A stretch of DNA of 8,562 nt from UBA1738 sp045655325 (lineage in GTDB: Bacteria > Bacillota > Clostridia > UBA1381), in assembly GCA_045655325.1 (NCBI GenBank), contig JAZOOY010000038.1, positions 1-8,562 on the forward strand, written 5' to 3'. This document shows positions 3,753 to 8,562 of the stretch, piece after piece. Under the pieces are notes generated by a model. The model was given only the letters and a program-made list of their open reading frames with translations, was not told where the DNA came from and did not search any database. A program made the translations under genes and the position numbers. Every line of letters starts with the position of its first letter. Position 1 is the first letter of the stretch.

Positions 3753-5141
3753 ATGAAAGCACTAGTTAAAGAAATTTACAGAAACACAGAAAAATTTGCT
3801 GACCAAACAGTTACAGTATCAGGTTGGATAAGAAACCTTCGTGCATCAAAGAACTTTGGATTTATTGAATTAAACGACGGAAGTTTCTTTAAAAGCATCC
3901 AGATTGTTATTGAAGATAACCTTGATAACTTTGACAAGCTTACTCACTTAAATATTGCAGCATCTGTTACAGTTACAGGTAAGCTAGTACTAACACCTGA
4001 TGCAAAGCAGGCGTTTGAAATCAAGGCTGAAAACGTTGTGATTGAAGGTACATCAACACCTGATTACCCAATCCAGAACAAGCGTCATACACTTGAATAC
4101 TTAAGAACACAGTGTCATTTAAGACCAAGAACAAATACATTCTCTGCAGTGTTCCGTATTCGTTCAATGATTGCTTATGCAATTCACCAGTTCTTCCAGG
4201 ACAGAGGCTTTGTTTACGTTCACACACCAATCATAACAACAAGTGACTGTGAAGGTGCAGGCGAAATGTTCCAGGTAACAACAATGGACATGAACGATCT
4301 TCCAAAGGCTGAAGACGGTTCAACTGATTTTTCAAAGGACTTCTTCGGAAAGGCTGCAAACCTTACAGTTTCAGGTCAGCTTAACGTTGAAACATACTGT
4401 ATGGCATTCAGAAACGTTTACACATTTGGACCAACTTTCCGTGCTGAAAACTCAAACACAACTCGTCACGCAGCAGAGTTCTGGATGATTGAGCCTGAAA
4501 TCGCTTTTGCAGACCTTGCAGACGATATGGACCTTGCAGAAGATATGATTAAATATATCATTAACTATTGTCTTGACAATGCTCCTGAAGAAATGGCATT
4601 CTTTAACCAGTTTATTGATAAGGGACTTTTAGACAGACTAAACAACGTTGTTTCAAACGAATTTGCAAGAGTAACTTATACAGAAGCAGTTGAAATCTTA
4701 AAGAAGAACAATGACAGCTTTGATTATCCTGTTGAATGGGGCTGTGATCTACAGACAGAACACGAAAGATACCTTACAGAACAGGTATTTAAAAAGCCTG
4801 TATTCGTAACAGACTATCCAAAGGAAATCAAGGCATTCTATATGAAGCTTAACGACGATGGAAAGACAGTTGCGGCTTGTGACCTTTTGGTTCCTGGTAT
4901 CGGTGAAATCATCGGCGGAAGCCAGAGAGAAGAAAACTACGACGTTCTTGAAACTCGTATGAAGGAATGCGGACTAAACCCAGAAGATTACGACTTCTAC
5001 CTAGACCTTAGAAAGTACGGAACAAACAAGCACGCAGGCTTCGGTCTTGGCTTTGAAAGAGCAGTTATGTATATCACAGGTATGCAGAACATCCGTGACG
5101 TACTTCCATTCCCAAGAACAGTAGGTACTGCTGAATTTTAA
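3753..5141 (+). CDS. asnS: Asparaginyl-tRNA synthetase
   Basis: A 462-residue class II aminoacyl-tRNA synthetase that charges tRNA-Asn. An AAGGGG site precedes the ATG. The N-terminal OB-fold anticodon-binding domain spans about 1-100 (VTVSGWIRNLRASKNFGFIELNDG at 20-43). Class II motif 1 falls near 147-173 (RGFVYVHTPIITTSDCEGAGEMF). Motif 2 is FRAENSNTTRHAAEFWMIEPE at 229-249. Motif 3 is GFGLGFERAVMYITG at 429-443, with the AsnRS/AspRS-type ending NIRDVLPFPRT. The SNTTRH form of motif 2 and overall length fit AsnRS rather than AspRS. Its codons look strongly biased (threonine almost always ACA), more so than rarA downstream, as expected for a highly expressed gene. It reads on into the acetyltransferase gene without a terminator. 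Confidence 0.97.
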   Translation: MKALVKEIYRNTEKFADQTVTVSGWIRNLRASKNFGFIELNDGSFFKSIQIVIEDNLDNFDKLTHLNIAASVTVTGKLVLTPDAKQAFEIKAENVVIEGTSTPDYPIQNKRHTLEYLRTQCHLRPRTNTFSAVFRIRSMIAYAIHQFFQDRGFVYVHTPIITTSDCEGAGEMFQVTTMDMNDLPKAEDGSTDFSKDFFGKAANLTVSGQLNVETYCMAFRNVYTFGPTFRAENSNTTRHAAEFWMIEPEIAFADLADDMDLAEDMIKYIINYCLDNAPEEMAFFNQFIDKGLLDRLNNVVSNEFARVTYTEAVEILKKNNDSFDYPVEWGCDLQTEHERYLTEQVFKKPVFVTDYPKEIKAFYMKLNDDGKTVAACDLLVPGIGEIIGGSQREENYDVLETRMKECGLNPEDYDFYLDLRKYGTNKHAGFGLGFERAVMYITGMQNIRDVLPFPRTVGTAEF

Positions 5142-5159
5142 TAGTTAGGACAAAAGAAA

Positions 5160-5615
5160 ATGCTTAAATTTCAGTTTATTTACGGCGTGAATGGATATAA
5201 AATCGTAAAAGATTTAAGAAATAAAATATTTGAAGATGAACTTGGTTATGACGAAGTAACTGACGATTTGGAGGATAAGTCCTATCATATAGTAGGCTAC
5301 GAAGAAATTCATCAGATGGCACTTGGTCGAATGACCCAAGTGGACGATGAAACTTTTGAAGTGAGCTTTGTGGGTCTTGAGGCGGAATACCGCAGACAGT
5401 ATGTGGGTGACCTTGTAATGCGAGCTTTAGCCGATAAGGCGGAACGCCTTGGTGCAAAGTGGATGATTGCAAAAGCTCCATTGTCACTTAAAGGATTCTT
5501 CGAATTTGAAAGTTATGAAGTATGTGGCGACGAGTTTATGAAAAATGGCGAACCATACATTCTTATGAAAAAAGATTTAACCAAGAAACAACCATGTAGG
5601 GGGTGCTCACAGTGA
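5160..5615 (+). CDS. GNAT-family N-acetyltransferase, substrate unknown
   Basis: A 151-residue protein starting at ATG 5160, 18 bases after asnS, with AGGA about nine bases upstream. The GNAT fold is recognisable: IFEDELGYDEVTDDLEDKS (24-41), a beta strand TFEVSFVGLEAEYRR (65-79), the acetyl-CoA helix YVGDLVMRALADKAERLGA (81-99), and a late strand with FFEFESYEVCGDEF (113-126). The acyl-CoA loop normally reads R/Q-x-x-G-x-G; here it is R78-R-Q-Y-V-G83, so the first glycine is a tyrosine. The C-terminus carries CRGC. Family placement is good. The acceptor (small molecule, protein or tRNA) cannot be told. The stop codon overlaps the rarA start. Confidence 0.85.
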   Translation: MLKFQFIYGVNGYKIVKDLRNKIFEDELGYDEVTDDLEDKSYHIVGYEEIHQMALGRMTQVDDETFEVSFVGLEAEYRRQYVGDLVMRALADKAERLGAKWMIAKAPLSLKGFFEFESYEVCGDEFMKNGEPYILMKKDLTKKQPCRGCSQ

Positions 5616-6889
5616 GCCGACCACTAGCCGACCGATTACGTCCTGAAACCATTTCAGAAGTTGTGGGACAGGAACACCTAATCGGCGATAATGGAATACT
5701 AAAAAGGGTAATAGAAAACGGGGAAGTCCCAAATATGATTTTCTATGGCCCAAGCGGTATCGGTAAAACTACCGTTGCCAATATAATTGCTAAAAAAACA
5801 GGAAAGACTTTGCATCACTTAAATGCCACATCGGCGTCAGTTTCCGATGTAAAGGATATTATAAATTCTCTTGACACGTTTTTGACTACAAACGGTGTGC
5901 TTTTGTACCTGGACGAAATCCAGCACTTTAATAAGAAGCAACAACAATCTCTTTTAGAGTTTATGGAAAACGGCAAAATCACATTGATTGCAAGCACTAC
6001 CGAGAATCCGTATTTTTACGTGTATAATGCGGTGCTTTCACGAAGCGTTGTGTTTGAGTTCAAGCCACTATCCGAGCTTGACGTTAAAAAAGCACTTGAG
6101 AGAGCAGTTAAAAAACTTGGTGAAGAGGATTATAAAGACTATAAAATAAAGGCAACAGATGATGCCTTAATGCATATTGCATCAGCAGGTGGTGGAGATG
6201 TCAGGAAAGCACTGAACTCATTGGAACTTTGCTTTTTAACAACACCTGCCAATGAAAAAGGCGAGATTGTAATAGACGAAAAGATTGCGGAACAGGCAAC
6301 ACAGAAAAAGGTTTTGAGATATGACCGTGACGGTGATAGCCACTATGATGTACTAAGTGCATTTCAGAAATCAATTCGTGGCTCTGACCCTGATGCGGCG
6401 GTTTATTACCTTGCTAAAATCCTGTCAGCAGGAGATATGATAAGTGCCTGCAGGCGAATGCTTGTTATAGCATCGGAGGATATAGGCCTTGCATACCCGC
6501 AGGCAATTGCCATAACAAAGGCGTGTGTGGATTCGGCACTCCAACTTGGTATGCCGGAGGCAAGAATACCACTGGCAGAAGCAGTTATTATGCTTGCAAC
6601 ATCGCCAAAATCAAACTCCGCAATTTGTGCCATAGATGCGGCAATGCAGGACATTGCAACAAAGGATACGGGAAGCATTCCGTCACATCTTCAGGATGCA
6701 CACTATGGCGGAGCAGAAAAGCTTAATCACGGAGCGGGATATAAATATCCACACAGTTATCCTGACCACTATGTGAAACAGCAGTACTTGCCTGATAAAA
6801 TAAAGGATACCGTGTACTACGACTATGGCGATAACAAAATAGAAAAATTAACTAAAGAATACTGGGAAAAGGTAAAGGAGAATGCCTGA
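5612..6889 (+). CDS. rarA: RarA/MgsA-type AAA+ ATPase (replication fork maintenance)
   Basis: A 425-residue protein. The start is set at GTG 5612, nine bases after an AGGGGG site. It gives the family-typical beginning SRPLADRLRPETISEVVGQEHLIG. An upstream in-frame GTG at 5603 overlaps the ribosome site. GTGA is shared by this start and the acetyltransferase stop, suggesting translational coupling. Walker A is GPSGIGKTT (46-54, Lys52). Walker B is LLYLDEIQHFN (97-107, Asp101-Glu102). Sensor 1 lies in IASTTENPYF (126-135), with a likely arginine finger in LSRSVVFEF (Arg144) and sensor 2 in GGGDVRKALNSLE. The C-terminal RarA tetramerisation region is present (IAITKACVDSALQLGMPEARIPLAEAVIMLATSPKSN, then AHYGGAEKLNHGAGYKYPHSYP). 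RarA acts at stalled forks together with single-strand binding protein. Residues differ mildly from the usual GPPGTGKT and DEIHRFN. Confidence 0.95.
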   Translation: MSRPLADRLRPETISEVVGQEHLIGDNGILKRVIENGEVPNMIFYGPSGIGKTTVANIIAKKTGKTLHHLNATSASVSDVKDIINSLDTFLTTNGVLLYLDEIQHFNKKQQQSLLEFMENGKITLIASTTENPYFYVYNAVLSRSVVFEFKPLSELDVKKALERAVKKLGEEDYKDYKIKATDDALMHIASAGGGDVRKALNSLELCFLTTPANEKGEIVIDEKIAEQATQKKVLRYDRDGDSHYDVLSAFQKSIRGSDPDAAVYYLAKILSAGDMISACRRMLVIASEDIGLAYPQAIAITKACVDSALQLGMPEARIPLAEAVIMLATSPKSNSAICAIDAAMQDIATKDTGSIPSHLQDAHYGGAEKLNHGAGYKYPHSYPDHYVKQQYLPDKIKDTVYYDYGDNKIEKLTKEYWEKVKENA

Positions 6890-8562
6890 TGAAGTATGGC
6901 TTTATAAAAGTTTGTGCCGTAACACCTGAAGTTAAGGTTGCGGATTGCAAATTTAACAGCGAAGAAATAATCAAGAATATTAAAAAAGCAGCCGATGCGA
7001 AAGTTATCGTATTTCCGGAGCTTGCAGTTACCGGATACACTTGCGGAGATTTGTTTTTTCAGGAAACACTGATTCGTGACGCAGAAAAAGCGGTTCTTGA
7101 TATAGCCGAAGAAACAAAAGGTATGGACGCACTTATAATTGTTGGTGCGCCTGTTTCAGTGGGTCACAAGCTTTATAACAGTGCCGTAATTCTTTATCGT
7201 GGAAAGGTTATGGCAATTGTACCGAAGATGCACTTGCCAACCTATGCGGAATTTTACGATGCAAGATATTTTGCACCGGGAAAATCTGAGACAGAATTCA
7301 TTTCATACGGAAATGACACAGTTCCTTTTGGGACAAACATCATTGTCCGTGATAAAAATGTGAAAAACTTTGCCTTGGCAATAGAAATCTGTGAAGATAT
7401 CTGGACAGTAAGTCCGCCATCTAATATGCACGCAGCAGCTGGTGCTACAATTATTGCAAACCTTTCTGCAAGCTCAGAATCAGCAGGCAAGAGCAATTAC
7501 AGAAAGACTCTTGTAAGTATGCAATCATCAAGCCTTATGTGCGGATACATCTATGCAAGCTCAGGCACAGGTGAATCTACTGCAGATGTGGTATATAGTG
7601 GCGACAGTATGATTTGCGAAAAAGGAACAATCCTTGCAAGAGGAACTTTATTTGAAAACGAAATAGTAACATCAGAAATTGATGTGGATATGCTGGCGTA
7701 TGAAAGAAGACGTACATCAACATTTGTGCGCTATACTGAAAAGCAGTATTATATAGTAGAAACTGATTTTGAAATGGAAGAAACAAGCCTTACACGAAAG
7801 GTGAAAAAGCTTCCTTTTGTAAAAATGGATAATCAATATCTTGAAGATGTGCTCATGCTTCAGGCTCACGGACTTAAAAAGAGACTTTTGCATACTGGCG
7901 CAAAAAGTGCGGTCCTTGGCATTTCAGGCGGTCTTGATTCAACTTTGGCACTTTTGGTTACAGCCCGAGCTTTTGATCTTGCAGGTATTGACAGAAACAA
8001 TATCCTTGCGGTAACTATGCCTTGCTTCGGTACAACAGAGCGAACATATAATAACGCAGTAGCACTTTCCAATATTATTGGAGCAGAACTTCGCGAAATA
8101 AACATTAAAGATGCAGTTCTTCAGCATTTTAAGGATATAGGACAAAGTGCCGATGAATTTGATATAACATACGAAAACTCACAGGCAAGAGAGCGAACAC
8201 AGGTTCTTATGGACATTGCAAACAAGATGGGTGCTTTGGTTATAGGAACAGGGGATATGTCAGAACTTGCACTTGGCTGGGCAACATATAACGGTGATCA
8301 TATGTCTATGTATGGTGTGAATGGTTCTGTGCCGAAGACTTTGGTGCGCCATCTTGTGAGATATTATGCAGATACTTGCGAGGATAAGGAATTGAGTGAA
8401 GTGCTTTATGATGTGCTTGACACACCAGTAAGTCCGGAACTTTTGCCACCAAAGGATGGTGAGATTGCGCAGAAGACAGAGGATTTAGTGGGACCATATG
8501 AGCTTCATGATTTCTATCTGTATTATGTGCTTCGTTTCGGCTTTGCACCGAGCAAGATTTAT
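6889..8562 (+). CDS. nadE: Glutamine-dependent NAD+ synthetase, C-terminal end cut by window edge
   Basis: An open frame of 558 codons runs from ATG 6889 to the window end without a stop. AAAGGAG lies eight bases upstream. The ATG shares its A with the rarA TGA stop. The N-terminal nitrilase-type glutaminase domain (about 1-280) has the Glu-Lys-Cys triad: Glu44 in FPELAVTGYT, Lys113 in VPKMHLPTYAEF, Cys168 in IEICEDIW. It releases ammonia from glutamine. The C-terminal synthetase domain has the ATP-binding loop SGGLDS at 346-351, followed by TMPCFGTTERTYNNA and GTGDMSELALGWATYNGDHMSMYGVNGSVPKT. It amidates nicotinic acid adenine dinucleotide to NAD+. Family length is about 640-680 residues, so roughly 80-120 are missing. 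No internal frameshift is seen. Confidence 0.96.
   Translation, partial: MKYGFIKVCAVTPEVKVADCKFNSEEIIKNIKKAADAKVIVFPELAVTGYTCGDLFFQETLIRDAEKAVLDIAEETKGMDALIIVGAPVSVGHKLYNSAVILYRGKVMAIVPKMHLPTYAEFYDARYFAPGKSETEFISYGNDTVPFGTNIIVRDKNVKNFALAIEICEDIWTVSPPSNMHAAAGATIIANLSASSESAGKSNYRKTLVSMQSSSLMCGYIYASSGTGESTADVVYSGDSMICEKGTILARGTLFENEIVTSEIDVDMLAYERRRTSTFVRYTEKQYYIVETDFEMEETSLTRKVKKLPFVKMDNQYLEDVLMLQAHGLKKRLLHTGAKSAVLGISGGLDSTLALLVTARAFDLAGIDRNNILAVTMPCFGTTERTYNNAVALSNIIGAELREINIKDAVLQHFKDIGQSADEFDITYENSQARERTQVLMDIANKMGALVIGTGDMSELALGWATYNGDHMSMYGVNGSVPKTLVRHLVRYYADTCEDKELSEVLYDVLDTPVSPELLPPKDGEIAQKTEDLVGPYELHDFYLYYVLRFGFAPSKIY

Noticed and set aside
8305..8562. Truncated or broken nadE
   Set aside because: The frame is open to the last base with intact motifs, so the missing C-terminus is due to the window boundary, not a mutation.

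Overview
The window looks like ordinary chromosome from a low-GC Gram-positive bacterium, most likely an anaerobic member of the class Clostridia. The grounds are AT-rich DNA, near-consensus sigma-A promoters with 17-base spacers, strong AGGAGG-type ribosome sites, many hairpin-plus-T-tract terminators, CCA-encoding tRNA genes, and protein families typical of Firmicutes (DUF896, DUF1294, a DinB of the 'HSDCNNF' type). Two minus-strand genes have upstream sequences resembling sporulation-sigma promoters (SigF-like and SigK-like), which would fit a spore former, but these matches are short.

Layout. Positions 1-403 (minus) hold the N-terminal part of a secreted D-Ala-D-Ala carboxypeptidase that runs off the left edge. 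Positions 498-875 hold two divergent tRNA genes, tRNA-Arg(CCT) on minus and elongator tRNA-Met(CAT) on plus, each with its own promoter and terminator. Positions 876-1132 hold no gene but contain an elaborate symmetric element: four GTGAAAT units followed by four ATTTCAC units, with a small hairpin between each neighbouring pair within each half. A plus-strand terminator follows it with no evident gene to serve. Positions 1133-1669 (minus) hold a zinc-ribbon/coiled-coil protein with its own promoter and terminator. Positions 1714-3285 (plus) hold a two-gene operon of a DUF1294 membrane protein and DNA polymerase IV. Positions 3313-3423 (minus) encode a 36-residue Gly/Cys-rich single-span membrane peptide. 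From 3505 to the right edge (plus) a tightly packed operon reads DUF896 protein, asparaginyl-tRNA synthetase, GNAT acetyltransferase, RarA AAA+ ATPase, and glutamine-dependent NAD+ synthetase (cut by the window end).

Functionally the plus-strand genes are housekeeping: translation (asnS, tRNAs), replication and damage tolerance (dinB, rarA) and NAD synthesis (nadE). The acetyltransferase, rarA and nadE are closely linked, with overlapping stop/start codons at the last two junctions. I see no defence system, prophage, insertion sequence or CRISPR array. The most unusual part is the nested-hairpin element at 881-1059; the 36-residue peptide and its possible SigK promoter come next.
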